Shown one piece after another: positions 52,661 through 63,972 of a DNA stretch of 64,000 bases. Origin of the DNA: Rachicladosporium sp. CCFEE 5018 (taxonomy: Eukaryota; Ascomycota; Dothideomycetes; Cladosporiales; Cladosporiaceae); assembly GCA_002077045.2 (NCBI GenBank), contig KZ111152.1:526253-590252 (forward strand), read 5' to 3'. Each line of letters opens with the position of its first letter. Within the stretch, counting starts at the first letter, position 1. The position numbers and the translations under genes were made by a program. Under the pieces are notes generated by a model that was given only the letters and a program-made list of their open reading frames with translations, was not told where the DNA came from and made no database searches.

Positions 52661-54698
52661 ATGCACTCACGCAGCCTACTCGACTTGCTGGTGTTGCTTG
52701 CTGTGCTGGTGCTGACGAGTGTGAGCGCGCTGCCAGTGCAAGCTGCGAGCAAAGAGACGACTTCGAAGGGCATTGAGTTGCTGAAGTACGGTATGTCAAG
52801 CCAAGTAGAGTCATTGGAGAATGAGTCAATGGGTACTAATGTGTATGCCTATCAGATATCGAATCGCAAGACCTGGTCTTCAGCCTCCCGTGTGCTGGCT
52901 GCATTCTTAGCGCAGACGAGGCCACGCAAGCTGACTTGGTATGTCTACGTAACACCAGATTATCCCTTCTTGCAAACCTTCCCTGTACATTTACTCATAC
53001 CTGCCTTAGGTATTCAAGCTCAGGCATCTGTCTCGACCAGACGCCGCGACGTGTGGTATAGTCGCCGTGGTGAACGACGGTCCTGTGGACCTCTGCTACC
53101 AACGAAATACACATGGAGTCTACACGGCCGAAAGGTCTCTTAAGATAGCCGCGATCGACAACGCCAGTCGTCTGCATGCTGTGACACTCAACGTGACTGG
53201 CCACGGCATTCCATTGGACGCCAACAGCGACTTGTCAATCTTCGAGTCCAAGTCATCCTTCGACATCCTCATCCACTCTGTCGACGGTGTAGAAGTGCCG
53301 CATCCTCGCGGGTTCAGCCTTCGGTGGTCTGAAGGTCAGGTCGCTCGCCTACTCGATGTGTCTCTGATACAGGATCCTGCTTGCATAGACTTCGCAAGCA
53401 TGACCAAATCTTTTGATCGCAGCCGCGAGTCGCTGGACATGACGTCCTCCATGGCCGAAGACGAAATGTCCGACATCGAGGACGATCTCGAAACGCTACG
53501 GCTTCTGGAAGCAGACGCATCGCAACTGCAGTCCGAACTCGAGGCAGCGCAAAAGGCTGTCAAAGCTCGCATCAAGCAGCACACCTCCAAGATGCCCTTG
53601 AAGCATCTCCTCGAGCAGTGCGATGGCATCATGTGTGCCGTCCGTGTCGTATCGGAGCGACTGTGCGACAAGCTCGACATGTCAACACAGTCCCTCCACA
53701 AGTATGTTCAAGTCAATGCACAAACGCAGCGACTCGCCACTCTCCCAGACGAGTCCGAGAAGCCGCCCCAGACCGCTCGTAACTTCACTAAGTTCGGTCT
53801 CCCCAGCTACGGCGCCATCAATGCGGCCTCAACGTCCGACAAAGTACAAGCTGCCGCGCTCCCTGTCATCATCACCCAAGACAGTACTCAAACCGCCTCC
53901 TTCAACTGGCGCGACCAACTCAAACCCCAAACCCAATCCACTCTTGTCCGCGTCCTCGAACTCATCGCCGCACTCATCGGCCTCACAATCCTCTGCGCCT
54001 ACATCCGCCGCAAATGCATGTCCATGCGCCGCCGCGTCGAGCGAGCCGCCGACCGCGAAGAACGCCGCAACGCCCGCGCCTACCGCCGAGCAGCCCGTCG
54101 CGCCACGATGCGGAAACGCTGGAATGGCTTGGTCGCCACCTTCTCTTGCTTCGGCGGCGAGTCGACAAAGCCAACGCGGATCGAAGATTACGAGGAGAAG
54201 CGCGCGTTGATCTTGCAGGACGCCTTTCTAGAGCAGAGTCTGGATCAAGCTGAGAAGGGCGAGGTGATGGAGGCTGAGATCCGGGAGCTGAGGCACGCGC
54301 ATGAGATTGTGGCGGGGCTTGTGCGTGTTAGCGAGGATCGGAGGGATCTCGTGCGATCACTACCTCGACGTGATCCGCCGCCGCAGATGGTTCCACTACC
54401 AGAGTCAAGGTCGAGGGCGAGTACGGCGACACTGCCGTCGTATACTTCGGAAAGCTTGCCGGATTATGCGTCGACGCCTGATATTGATGGAAGTGCAAGG
54501 ACTGCTGATGGATTCGCGCGATATGCGCCTGCGAGTGAGAGTGAGGATGGCTGTCCAAGCTTGGTCACAGCCAGCGAGGGGAGCACGTCGGAGAGTCTAG
54601 TGACGAGATATACGCCTGTTTCTAGCGTTGCGGCGATCTCGGTGCGGTATAGCGAGGAGACGTTGCGGACTGTAGGGACAGGCGGCACTGGAGAGTGA
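52661..54698 (+). CDS. Type I membrane protein with signal peptide, unknown function
   Basis: Three exons: 52661-52790, 52856-52938 and 53010-54698. Introns are 65 bp (GTATGT/CAG, TACTAAT branch) and 71 bp (GTATGT/TAG). The 633-residue product has a signal peptide (HSRSLLDLLVLLAVLVLTSV), then a Cys-containing lumenal domain with LVFSLPCAGCILSADEA, VFKLRHLSRPDAATCGIV and HAVTLNVTGHG. An acidic coiled-coil follows (EDEMSDIEDDLETLRLL onward). One membrane span (RVLELIAALIGLTILCAYI) is followed by a strongly basic juxtamembrane stretch, fixing the C-terminus in the cytosol. The Ser/Thr-rich tail contains two LPSYTSESLPDYAS-type PY-like sites. I do not recognise a named family; it looks like a conserved ascomycete surface or endomembrane protein. 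Confidence 0.85.
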
Positions 54699-54869
54699 AA
54701 TGTATGAGAAGACGTAATGGCTTGACGACATATGGACGGCTTTGATTTACACGGCGTTTTGGCACGGACAACTAGCAAGGCGCTGGCAGGCAAAGCAACA
54801 GTCTCGAGAAGACTTGTAATATCTACCTCCTTACATAACATATAATCTTCCTCACCCACACCCTTCCAC

Positions 54870-57800
54870 TCACCCCCGTTTCCTCCTCTTCCCCCCACCG
54901 CCCCCAGCATCCCCTCCCTCCTCCCGTCCTTTCCTCTTTCCCCCCTCCTTCCTCCAAAACTCATCCCGTTCCCTCTTCTCCCTCTCCCTTCTCTTCCCCT
55001 CATTCTCCGCAACCTTAGCCTTATACCCCTCCTTCCGTTCCTCCTGCTTCTTCGCCCTCTTCTCGACTTTCTCCTTCCTCACAAGCCCCACTAACTGCAT
55101 CAATCGTCGTGCCTGTCGCTCCTCGCCGTTAAGCACCACGGCGCGTTTCTGGATGTAAGTCTCCTTGCCAGGTTTCTGCGCGGCCATGGTCGTGAGTTGC
55201 GATTTGAATGGGAGGTTGGATTGGAGCTTTCGGGGAACGCGGAGGGGGTTGAAGTGTCGTTCTTGTCGCTCGATGGGCGCGTAGGTGCTGTTCTTCGCGA
55301 CGGGAACGGGAAGGTTTAGATCTGCGCGTAGCTGGCCCGTGAGTCGCATGCCGGACCAGGTATCCGCCTCCCCTGCTGACAAAAGATTCGTAACCGGGTT
55401 GTAGAATCTGTGCGGTTTGATGGGGTACCAGGCGCGGAGGAAGACGATGTCGGACATTAGGACTTTGTCCTCGAAAGTCGCGCGGAAATTGCCTTCGGCT
55501 TTTGAGAGCGCTTTCTTGATCTGGCCGCGGATGCCGGAGACGGTGCGGATGGAGGCGCCTTCGAATTTTGCGATTTCGAGGGAGGAGGAGAACATGTCTT
55601 TGATGAAGGCGGTGTTTTTGAAGATTTTGTAGGGGTGGCCGGTGAGCTTCAGCTTCTTGACGATCTCGGTGCCTTCGTCTACGCTGAGGACTACGCCCGT
55701 AGCTGCAACGCGGAAGCCAGGGTTCTTGTTCGAGAGGCTCTGCACGCAGACGAAGCTCGTGTTTGGGGCGGCAAGTGGGCCGTAGAAGGTCCCGAAACAG
55801 TGCATGTGTTCGGGCGTGTACTTAAGCATGCGGTTCCGCGTTCGAGAGTCGGAAATGCTGTAGACTGGCGTTGATTGGAAGCGCCGCCAGCCGAGACTGA
55901 AAATCAGAGGGTCGTTGGTCTTGAGAATGCGCTTGTGCCAGCGATGGCGCTTGATCCGGACTTGGACATAAGCCATGCGCTCTTCCGTTGGCTGAAGACC
56001 GCCTAGGACAAGTGGGTAGCGAGGATCGAAGTTCGAGATGAACTCGGATGGCACGTTCTGCAAGATCACACGGCAGTATGAGCCGGCTTTGAAGCCTTCA
56101 GCGCGGACGCGGGAGGACGTGTCGAGGGCTTCGAATTCCCGTCGGTTGATGTCTTGCTGCTTCTGGAGCTGAGCTTTCTGCTGGTCGTACCATTCGTCTT
56201 CGCCGTACTCGCGAGCTTCTGCTTCGCCGTTTGCGTCGCGATTGGTGTTCTTGGGGTTGAGAAAGCCTTCGCGATCTTCTTCCTCGAAGCGGTTCTTGAG
56301 TTCCTCCTTGCGAGCCGCGTTCTTTCGGCGCTCGGTCTCCAAGTCGTCCGGCTCAGCAGCCTCTTCGACCGCATGCGTCTCGCCGGTCTCAAGGTCCTCG
56401 AACGCTCCATCACCGTCGCTGAGGTTGCCTTCATCATTTTCGCCATCTGCAGTTGGCTCACCATTCGCGCCAGTACCGCGTACAGCAGAGAAGCGCTTCT
56501 TCAGCACCTGCATGTTGTCCTCGTCCGTCCACTTCGCTTCAAGCAGAGCGTAGTCGAGCTTCGGGATCATGCGGTCCTCGTCGTCGCCCTCGTTGACCTT
56601 CTTGACCTGAAACAGAGTCTCGTCTTGATCTTCCTCCACCTCTTCCGCATCATCCACGTCCTCAGCTTTCCACTTCTGTATGACCTCTGCGACAGACAGC
56701 ATATCATCATACAGCATCCTGGCCATATCGGCCACTCGATAAGGATGCTTCCTGCCATGCATCGCCTGTGCCTGCTCGACCATCTTAGACTTCCACCGTA
56801 GCTCGCCATCTTCATCATCGTCCAAGTCTTCGTCGTCGTCTACATCGCTTGCATCTTCTTCGTCGTCTTCTCCATCTTCCAGCTCTTGGTCTGAAGCAGA
56901 CGACAGACTGCCAAGATCGCTGTCCGAGTCTGCAAAAGCGACATCGCCCTCGACCTGCTCGTCCTTTGCCGCTCGGCCAAGCTTTGCGGGTGCTTGCTGC
57001 AGGCGTTCCAGGTCTGCATCATCGTCCGAGTCAGCGCTGACGAAGCCTTCGTCTTCGATATCCTCGTCGTCTTCGCCAGCTTCCCGATCGGCGAGCTTTG
57101 GCATTCGTCTTGCCTTTCGTCCGGTGTCGGGCGCTGTCGAGTCCTCCTCGATGTTCTGCAGCCTGCTGCCCTTCTCGAACAGACTAATGCCTCTCTCATC
57201 CTCGCCAAGCAGCCTACGCTCAGCCTGTAGACCGACCATCATCTGCTCTCCGAAGCCGCGCTCGACCTCGTCGTCGTCCGCGTCGAAAGTATTGCTCTTG
57301 ACGTCGATATAGACAGCGTCCTTGTCCACGAGTACACCTCCCACATCACTCATCGGCGCATATATGATCTTCTGCTTCTCTCCCAATCGTCTGCGCTTCT
57401 TCGCTGCTCCAGCCTTGACTTGTGCCTCCTCGAAGTAGGGCGTTGGACACGGATCAGGAAGCGACTCCACCTGAGTGACTTTCAAATCACCCAGCCCGGG
57501 TATGTGTACCCCCGCATCATGTGAAGGAAAGTTCGTGCCACGCAGATATCCATACAGCGCCACAGTCCGGTCGCACTGCGGATCCTCCTCAATCTGCGTA
57601 GGCGGCGTGATATCCAGCATCCGATCCGCAAGCGCATAAGGATGACTGTTCCTCCAGATCAACGGCCTAGGATTCTTCATCACACTCAGAAATCTCGATA
57701 GATTCAACACCTCCCGATCGGGATACCGTCCATTGATCACGCCGGACAGATAGAACAGCTTCGCGCCCTGATACAGCTCGCTCCAGAATCTATGCTTCAG

Positions 57801-58364
57801 CCTCTTCTTCTGCGCCTTGAGCGCCTCTTGCTTCCTGAACAGATCCAAATGTGTCAAGATCCCGAAGACGTTACCAGGCATACCGGTATTGGATAGCACG
57901 GTCAAGAACTCCATCGTCTCCATCTCGAAGCCAAAGTTGCCGTCGATCATCAAGAGCACAATGTCCACTACTTTCGCCAGATCGATCGCGCTTGCCAGAC
58001 TATCGCTCGGGGCTTCGAAGAATGTCAGTCGCCGTCGCTTGCTCGTCACTACTGTGATTGGACCTGTGACCAAGGTGATGCTCTGCTTCGTATACCGCCG
58101 TACCAGACTCTTGATCAACGTCGTCTTGCCTACACCGGGCGGACCGACGACGCCAACGACGAGGGGAGGCGCTTCTTCAGGCAGCCTATCCACGAGAGGG
58201 ACGTGAAGCCGCTTCTCCTTGACATCGTGGCTGCGGGCTGCTTGCTTGGCCAGGCGGCCGGGGGCGTTGAAAGCAAAGGCTTTGGGGTTCGGTTGGCCTG
58301 ACGTGTGCTTCTTCTCTTTCTTGGCTGGGCGATGAGCCGTGTGGCTCTGATCTTCGCCCGCCAT
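54870..58364 (-). CDS. BMS1: Ribosome biogenesis GTPase BMS1
   Basis: An intronless gene for a 1,164-residue nucleolar GTPase that works with Rcl1 in the small-subunit processome for early 18S rRNA maturation. The P-loop GPPGVGKTT is at residues 74-82, with further G-domain motifs around [20 protein letters not shown] and GILTHLDLF. The middle is very acidic (long Asp/Glu runs between about residues 430 and 640), typical of BMS1. The conserved C-terminal domain includes [34 protein letters not shown] and FYNPVTNLL, and the tail is Lys/Arg/Gly-rich. The start at 58364 ([20 protein letters not shown]) matches the family; an in-frame ATG at 58454 would add 30 residues. Confidence 0.96.
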   Translation of the reverse strand: MAGEDQSHTAHRPAKKEKKHTSGQPNPKAFAFNAPGRLAKQAARSHDVKEKRLHVPLVDRLPEEAPPLVVGVVGPPGVGKTTLIKSLVRRYTKQSITLVTGPITVVTSKRRRLTFFEAPSDSLASAIDLAKVVDIVLLMIDGNFGFEMETMEFLTVLSNTGMPGNVFGILTHLDLFRKQEALKAQKKRLKHRFWSELYQGAKLFYLSGVINGRYPDREVLNLSRFLSVMKNPRPLIWRNSHPYALADRMLDITPPTQIEEDPQCDRTVALYGYLRGTNFPSHDAGVHIPGLGDLKVTQVESLPDPCPTPYFEEAQVKAGAAKKRRRLGEKQKIIYAPMSDVGGVLVDKDAVYIDVKSNTFDADDDEVERGFGEQMMVGLQAERRLLGEDERGISLFEKGSRLQNIEEDSTAPDTGRKARRMPKLADREAGEDDEDIEDEGFVSADSDDDADLERLQQAPAKLGRAAKDEQVEGDVAFADSDSDLGSLSSASDQELEDGEDDEEDASDVDDDEDLDDDEDGELRWKSKMVEQAQAMHGRKHPYRVADMARMLYDDMLSVAEVIQKWKAEDVDDAEEVEEDQDETLFQVKKVNEGDDEDRMIPKLDYALLEAKWTDEDNMQVLKKRFSAVRGTGANGEPTADGENDEGNLSDGDGAFEDLETGETHAVEEAAEPDDLETERRKNAARKEELKNRFEEEDREGFLNPKNTNRDANGEAEAREYGEDEWYDQQKAQLQKQQDINRREFEALDTSSRVRAEGFKAGSYCRVILQNVPSEFISNFDPRYPLVLGGLQPTEERMAYVQVRIKRHRWHKRILKTNDPLIFSLGWRRFQSTPVYSISDSRTRNRMLKYTPEHMHCFGTFYGPLAAPNTSFVCVQSLSNKNPGFRVAATGVVLSVDEGTEIVKKLKLTGHPYKIFKNTAFIKDMFSSSLEIAKFEGASIRTVSGIRGQIKKALSKAEGNFRATFEDKVLMSDIVFLRAWYPIKPHRFYNPVTNLLSAGEADTWSGMRLTGQLRADLNLPVPVAKNSTYAPIERQERHFNPLRVPRKLQSNLPFKSQLTTMAAQKPGKETYIQKRAVVLNGEERQARRLMQLVGLVRKEKVEKRAKKQEERKEGYKAKVAENEGKRREREKRERDEFWRKEGGKRKGREEGGDAGGGGGKRRKRG

Positions 58365-58733
58365 GATTGTTAGATATGCTACAGAACAAGCTGTGTAGCT
58401 GTGTGGACGACCGAATGCGTTTGCAAATGGAAGTTCGAGAATTTGGCGATGCACGGAGATAACGAGTAAAGCGCGGCGATAAGCTCGAACTCTATTCTAG
58501 CTGCTCATTTGGACGAATTCGCGCGCTGTAACCAAATCGGCGCTGAGAGGCAGCAGTATTACACTTATTTCTCAGACAGACCCACACCCGCGGAGCATGT
58601 TCGGACAGACACCATCACGCTTGAGAGACGGACGAGAGGGTGCTGGTCTCGCATTGGTACCATTAGGGTATCTGGTTCTCTTCACTGCAGTGATCTGCAA
58701 CTCGTGGCAACAGGTCAACGACTTGCGTCGATA
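58365..58733. other. Intergenic, BMS1 promoter to glutamine synthetase-like 3' flank
   Basis: 369 bases, no gene seen. Confidence 0.5.
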
Positions 58734-60386
58734 CTACACCGTCTCGATATATCTCTTCACTTCCCTGCAGATGTAGGTCAGTATGATTGCCCGCTCAGCA
58801 TTCGCGGAACAAGAACAAGACTCACCAATCCGTCACAGCCTCATCCCACAACCTAATCTCGTGCTCCCTCGTCCCCGCAAAATGATCCACAAAGTCATCC
58901 CCAAACACCTCCCTCGCAATACTCCCCTTCCTCTTGAACCTCTCTGTAGCCTCCTTCAAGCTCTTCGCTAACCTCTCGCCTTTATCCTCCTGCCCACCAA
59001 CATCCTGGCCCTTGCCCAAAGGCGGGATCTTCAGCTGCAGCTTCTTCTCCACGCCCCGCCAGCCGAGTGCGAGGATCGTTGCGAGAACGAGGTAGGTGTT
59101 TGCATCTGCGCCGGGGACTCGGATCTCGAAGCGTGTTGCTTTGGGGGACGCTGTGGGTGGGGCGATGAGTCGGATCGATGCGGCGCGGTGTTCGAGACCC
59201 CATGAGACTGTCACGGGCGCCCAGAAGTTCTCGACTAGCCGCTTGTAGCTATTTATCGTTGGTGCGACAATAGGCATCACATCCGGCAGACCCTCCAGCA
59301 AGCCCGCGAGGAAGTGTCGGCCAAGATCTGAGAGGTGGGCGAGATCAGGGTACGCAGCATTCGGATCCGGCTTCTCCCTTGAGAACAAGTTCTTTCCCTT
59401 CTTATCCGTCAACGACAAATGCACATGCCCGCTATTCCCCGGCAGCCCCTCCCTCGGCTTCGCCATAAAGCACGGCGTAATCCCAAACTTGCTCCCAATG
59501 TTCTTCACCGTCAGCTTGAACAGTGCCGCGCGATCAGCCATCTCTGCAATCTCGCCGTACTCGAGCGCGGCCTCGTACACGCCAGGTCCGGACTCGGTGT
59601 GCCAGCCCTCGATGTTGCAGCGGAATTTAGCGCAGGCGTCGAAGATGCCGTAGTAGTAGTCTTGGTTGTGGATTGGGCGGGTGAGGGAGTAGCCGAACAT
59701 GCCTTCTTCGAGCGGGGGGAGTGAGTTCACGGGATTTTCGCGGAGGTAGGTGGCTGTTGCTGAAGAGTTGCGTTCGGTGTGGGGGGTTTGGGACGAGGTT
59801 GTGGTAGGGGCGCGGAATTGGTAGAATTCGAACTCGGCTGTGGGAAGGGAGGGGCTGGTGTTAGTGGGTGTTGACGCCTTGGGCTGCTACAAATGCCTTG
59901 AACGGCGGAAAGGCTGGAAACGATTTGAAAATAAATGAAGGAAACTCTCTCACCTCCAGCGAGCGCGCCATACCCAGCATCACTAATCTTCTTGACCTGC
60001 TTCTCCAACAAGCTCCGTGGGCAAGCACTCAGTGGCCCGCCCTCGGGCTCCCTAAAACTGACTAGAAAGAACGGTATATCGTTCTCCCACGGTATCCTCC
60101 TATAGCTCGCCAGGTCTATCTCCGCCACAATATCTCTGTACCCATTCTCCTTATTGCTGATCTTGAGTTCCTTGAAATACGTCTGATCGTGCATATCCCA
60201 GCCGAAGATCACGCTGCAGAAGCCAAAGCCAGATTCGGAGACGGAGAGGAATTTCTTCTTGGACATGAGCTTGCCGCGGAGGATGCCATCGATGTCTGTG
60301 CCGCCAACTTTGACGCTGATGTCGTCTTTGAGGAGTTCTTTTAGGTCGGCGTGCGTGAGCTCGGCAGGGTCGTCTGTGATTGCCAT
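58734..60386 (-). CDS. GSI-type glutamine synthetase family protein
   Basis: Three exons: 60386-59954, 59837-58826 and 58764-58734, encoding 491 residues. Intron 1 (116 bp, GTGAGA/CAG) joins YGALAG to AEFEFYQF. Intron 2 (61 bp, GTGAGT/CAG) sits inside the Trp codon of AVTDW and restores the family ending DWEVKRYIETV. The beta-grasp N-terminal domain contains VGGTDIDGILRGKLMS. The catalytic domain shows FEFYQFRAP (metal-binding Glu), GNSGHVHLSL (ATP and metal), NSYKRLVENFWAPV and RFEIRVPGADANTYLVLA. This is the bacterial-like GSI/FluG-related clade, not the short type II enzyme that fungi use for bulk glutamine. It may ligate other amines such as polyamines to glutamate; the substrate is not determinable here. 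Confidence 0.9.
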
Positions 60387-61013
60387 GGTTGCTGGCAGGA
60401 TGTGCTGCTGATTAATGGTACCGCTGAATGAAAGAACGAGTAGCGCAGTAGCGAGCGACTTGACAGGCGACCAGCGATTGGAACAGGGCAATGTTGTAGA
60501 AGCTCTACTTTGCTATCTGTATAGCTTATAGCTCCGTGCCCTGCTGTCGCGTGCGGAGCTTCAACAGATCGACCACGCTAACGATGCACGTCGCAACGTC
60601 ACTGCCATTCGTCCTTTTTCCTGGCGCTCCCCCTCTCCTATTTCGTGGTATTGTGATGTGTAGAAGTCGTATTTACTCTCTGTAATCAAGGACATGGCTT
60701 CCAGCGAGCAGCTCACTGCCTCCCGCGGGATACCTACCCCAGGGCGGAATGGTGAGGTCCGTTATCGGGACGATGACATAAGGGTTATCTGAAAGATTGT
60801 GCGGCATGCGTTCACCGCCGGCGCAAACTGCGACGAGGTGCGACCGAAATTGAGGCAAACATCAGTCATCGTAAGGCTGTTGGGAAAGTCCTGTTGTCAG
60901 TCAGGCAGTCCATTTTCTATCATCTATCATCAGTCATCTACTACCTATCATCGTTCCCTAAGTCTTATCGTGCGACCTATCAACCCTGCAACTGAACTAC
61001 TAATTTCGACAAC
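60387..61013. other. Divergent promoter region, glutamine synthetase-like and SDR genes
   Basis: 627 bases between two divergent starts. A short ATC-rich repetitive patch (tctatcatc-type) occurs at about 60918-60955. No gene seen. Confidence 0.5.
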
Positions 61014-61925
61014 ATGGCAGACTGGGAAGGCAAATACCCAGTCAACGGCCGTCTCGCAGGCAAGAATGCGATCATCACTGGTGCTGCTGGTGGCATCGGT
61101 CTGGAGACGATAATTCTGTTCATGCGCGAAGGTGCATCCGTCCTGATGACAGACGTGTCCGAAGCATCTCTCGCCAAGGCCAAAGAAAAGGTGCACGAAC
61201 TCGCGCCCAACGCCAAAGGCAAGCTCGATACAGCACACTGCGATGTCACTAAAGAAGCCGACATTGAGCGCGTGGTCAATTCATTGGATGAGTGGGGTGG
61301 CGTGGACGTGATGTTCAACAATGCGGGCATCATGCACCCGGCCGACGCAGGTTTGTATCCTCATCATCGCGAGAGAGCACTTCATAGGCTAACAAACTCA
61401 GATGCCATCGACACGCCGGAGAAGATCTGGGATCTCACGCAAGCTGTGAACGTCAAGGGCGTTTGGTACGGCAGCAAGCACGCCATCATCTCCCTGCGCA
61501 GACACAAGAAGAGCCGTGGCAGCATCATCAACACCGCCTCTATGGTCGCGCTTGTCGGTGCTTCGACGCCTCAGCTCGCATACACAGCTTCGAAAGGCGC
61601 AGTCCTAGCGATGACACGCGAGCTCGCTATCGTTCACGCAAAGGAGAGCTACCGCTTCAACTCGCTCTGTCCGGCTCCTCTCAATACGCCACTGTTGCAG
61701 GACTGGCTCGGCGACGATGCGGCGAAGAGACACAGGCGTGAGATCCATTTCCCAACTGGAAGGTTTGGAGAGGCGATCGAGCAGGCACAAGCGGTGCTCT
61801 TCTTGGCGAGTGATGAAAGCAGCTTTGCTAACGGGACGGACTTCGTGGTTGATGGTGGGTTGACCAAGGCGTATGTTACGCCGCAGGGACCGAGGGCGCC
61901 GGCACCGGCGAATTTGGCGCGGTGA
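61014..61925 (+). CDS. Short-chain dehydrogenase/reductase
   Basis: A classical SDR oxidoreductase using NAD(P). A 51-bp intron (61351-61401; donor GTTTGT, GCTAAC branch, CAG acceptor) is a multiple of three and stop-free. The unspliced frame is therefore open, but splicing to HPADADAIDTPEKIWD fits the family better and gives 286 residues. The cofactor motif TGAAGGIG is at residues 22-29 and NNAG at 102-105. The catalytic tetrad is Asn129, Ser159, Tyr173 and Lys177 (YTASK). Asp47 in LMTDVSE at the end of the second strand favours NAD over NADP. The C-terminal NGTDFVVDGGLTKAYV is standard. The substrate is unknown. Confidence 0.9.
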   Translation: MADWEGKYPVNGRLAGKNAIITGAAGGIGLETIILFMREGASVLMTDVSEASLAKAKEKVHELAPNAKGKLDTAHCDVTKEADIERVVNSLDEWGGVDVMFNNAGIMHPADAGLYPHHRERALHRLTNSDAIDTPEKIWDLTQAVNVKGVWYGSKHAIISLRRHKKSRGSIINTASMVALVGASTPQLAYTASKGAVLAMTRELAIVHAKESYRFNSLCPAPLNTPLLQDWLGDDAAKRHRREIHFPTGRFGEAIEQAQAVLFLASDESSFANGTDFVVDGGLTKAYVTPQGPRAPAPANLAR

Positions 61926-62919
61926 GTGAACAGTATTGCAGACGATGGAGAGTGAGGCGAGGTAATTGCATCATGGTATCGACGACTCTCTCAAGTATCA
62001 CATTTCATCAACCCTCAGGGTCAACGTGACTCACCCATTTGACTTACCGAAGTGCAGGTGTAAGGTCGGAACGGTACACTGACACAATCAAGATCGTCTG
62101 CAAAGTGGCACTCGGTGATGCGAAATCACGTGCCAAACTGGAGTGCAGGCGAAATGTCAACATGGTACATGGACACGGCCAAAGCGTCTGCAAAAATGGC
62201 GGTCGGCGAGGCGGATTCACACGTCAAAAGGACCTCCATTGCAACGCCACAATGGTATATCGGAACAGCCAGAACGCCTACAAAATGACTCTAAGCAAGG
62301 CGAGTTCACGTGCCAAAATGCACTACAGACGGAACGTCAAAATGGCGCATCAACACAGCCAAATTGGTCTGCAAAGTGGCGCTCAGCCAGTTGGAACGAC
62401 GTGCACGCGAAACGCCAGCATGATACATGATACAATCAGAATCACCTGCACAATGGCACTCAACGACGCGGTTTCACGTGCCAGACCGAAGTCTAGCGAG
62501 TGAGCCCAGTCCAGCGGAGACTCTGTGGGAAGCTGTTACACTCGTTGTATACACTACTACTTGCAGTATCACTCATACACCTCCAACACTTCGCCTTCGC
62601 CTACTCTAGGTCACTTCATACATGCTCGGCTGATGTGCATGAACGATAGCAGTCGCTACCTCATTCGCATCAACGGAGTGAAGCTCCTCGTGCAGTGACC
62701 TAGTGGTAAGCTATCTCACTCGCACCAAGCTCACTGCAGACCGAGGCCGCAGTGATGGCAACCCTCGTCTAAATTGAAGCCTTACAGAAGTCGGTGCATG
62801 GACCAATCGCTCACTCTCGTCAGGATACCTCCTACTCGCTACTCTGTTCGGTCACTCCACCACTTCGCATACAGCAACTCGAGCAGACTACTACTTCGAT
62901 ACAGCATATACACTATACA
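61926..62919. other. Intergenic region holding a degenerate tandem repeat
   Basis: This 994-base stretch between the SDR and DUF7587-like genes contains the roughly 90-bp repeat described separately. The rest (62505-62919) appears to be promoter and leader of the next gene. Confidence 0.6.
62052..62504 (+). repeat. Degenerate ~90-bp tandem repeat, about 5 units, open in one frame
   Basis: Unit starts marked by GTCTGCAAA or a variant fall at 62096, 62186, 62276, 62367 and 62454 (spacings 90, 90, 91, 87). A half unit precedes the first at 62052. Shared blocks are TCACGTGCCAAA, GTCAACATGGTACATGGACA and ACAGCCAAA. Units are diverged from each other, so the array is old. One plus-strand frame is open across the whole array (62039-62503) and repeats about every 30 residues (VCKVALGDAKSRAK, then AYKMTLSKASSRAK, then CTMALNDAVSRARP). 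It has no good start codon at its 5' end. Confidence 0.8.
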
Positions 62920-63972
62920 ATGGCGGAGAAGCGCAAGGCACTCGACCATGCAGACAGCTCTGTAGCGGGCGATGATCAGAGAGCTGAGGGGCTAAGTCAT
63001 GCCGGACCGGAATTGAAGAGACTGAAGGTCGAATCCGCAGCGGCTAGCGTAGCCCTGGCATTCCGCCTCAAATGTGCAGAGGCAGTCCGGACGGGCACGA
63101 AGCTGCTCGTGCAGGCGAACCCGGTCAGCATTGTTTCGAAGCTTATCGCTAGCTCAGAAAGAAGACCTACTTACGCTGCGTTACTGAAGTCTCTGCCGAA
63201 GGGAGCGCTTCCAGTGGAGATGCTCCGTTACTTTCTGAGCATTGGCTTTCGCGGTTCGCCGTATCTTATTCGAACAGCCTCAACGAGCGCAGGCCATAGA
63301 CCTGGCGACGAGAGAGGCACCAAGCGTCGCACAAATGGCCATACTGCGCAGGATATCCTGCTACCTGCAGCTGCGAGTCGTCCGGGGCAGATCTTAAGGA
63401 ATATGTTGGACACACCGCTGTGTGATGTGATATACTGGCTTTTCAACCACCTGATTTGGAAGGATCTGAAGTCTGACCACTGGCTCTCGTTCTCTCGCGA
63501 CTGGAATTTCTGTTTCGTTCACGCCCTCAACCGCCACTCAGAAGAACAGGGACTTGTGACAATCCAGATCATCGACCGCCGCGCATGCATTGACATGGAT
63601 GGGCGATCTGTCCCGTTCTGGTATGCCCTAGACGTGGTCAAAAAGCTCGACATCTACAACAAGGCCTATACTTGGGATCACCACGTTGAGGGCGAGCTGC
63701 ATCCTCGTAAGTTCACGCATGAGTACATCACCTGGGGCCCGGTCATACACCAAAACGCTACCTTGCTGCAAGCGTCGCTCCCTGACATGATCGCTGATGG
63801 CCTGTACGAGCTGGTCCCTCACTTCAAGACACCGGAAGGATATGGTCGCGAGGGCTTGTACCACAGCCAGGTCAGATGCAGGGCTCTGGGCTTTCCACCT
63901 AAGGAAGGCGCTCGCAATGCTACCGACCCTCGCTTTCCTGCCCAGTACTCGTATACCGACTGCGCCGTTTGA
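62920..63972 (+). CDS. DUF7587-like protein, unknown function
   Basis: A 350-residue protein starting MAEKRKALDH. The first ~70 residues are polar, with a basic KRLKVE segment that could act as a nuclear signal. The core runs from GSPYLIRTASTSAGHRPGDE through WLSFSRDWNFCFVHALNRHS, LVTIQIIDRRACIDMDGRSV, FTHEYITWGPVI and LQASLPDMIADGLYELVPHF. This succession (a phenylalanine/tyrosine 'L-x-R' opening, a helix with F-x-x-A, a strand 'I-x-I-I-D', then 'H-E-Y-I-x-W-G-x-V' and a closing helix) resembles the fungal DUF7587 domain, which is abundant and uncharacterised. The assignment is from memory and moderate. No signal peptide. An upstream in-frame ATG at 62794 would add 42 residues of low quality. 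Confidence 0.6.
   Translation: MAEKRKALDHADSSVAGDDQRAEGLSHAGPELKRLKVESAAASVALAFRLKCAEAVRTGTKLLVQANPVSIVSKLIASSERRPTYAALLKSLPKGALPVEMLRYFLSIGFRGSPYLIRTASTSAGHRPGDERGTKRRTNGHTAQDILLPAAASRPGQILRNMLDTPLCDVIYWLFNHLIWKDLKSDHWLSFSRDWNFCFVHALNRHSEEQGLVTIQIIDRRACIDMDGRSVPFWYALDVVKKLDIYNKAYTWDHHVEGELHPRKFTHEYITWGPVIHQNATLLQASLPDMIADGLYELVPHFKTPEGYGREGLYHSQVRCRALGFPPKEGARNATDPRFPAQYSYTDCAV

Noticed and set aside
62695..62770. tRNA-like stretch (GACCTAGTGGTAAGC)
   Set aside because: It resembles an A box only; there is no B box (GGTTCGANTCC) and no cloverleaf could be folded.
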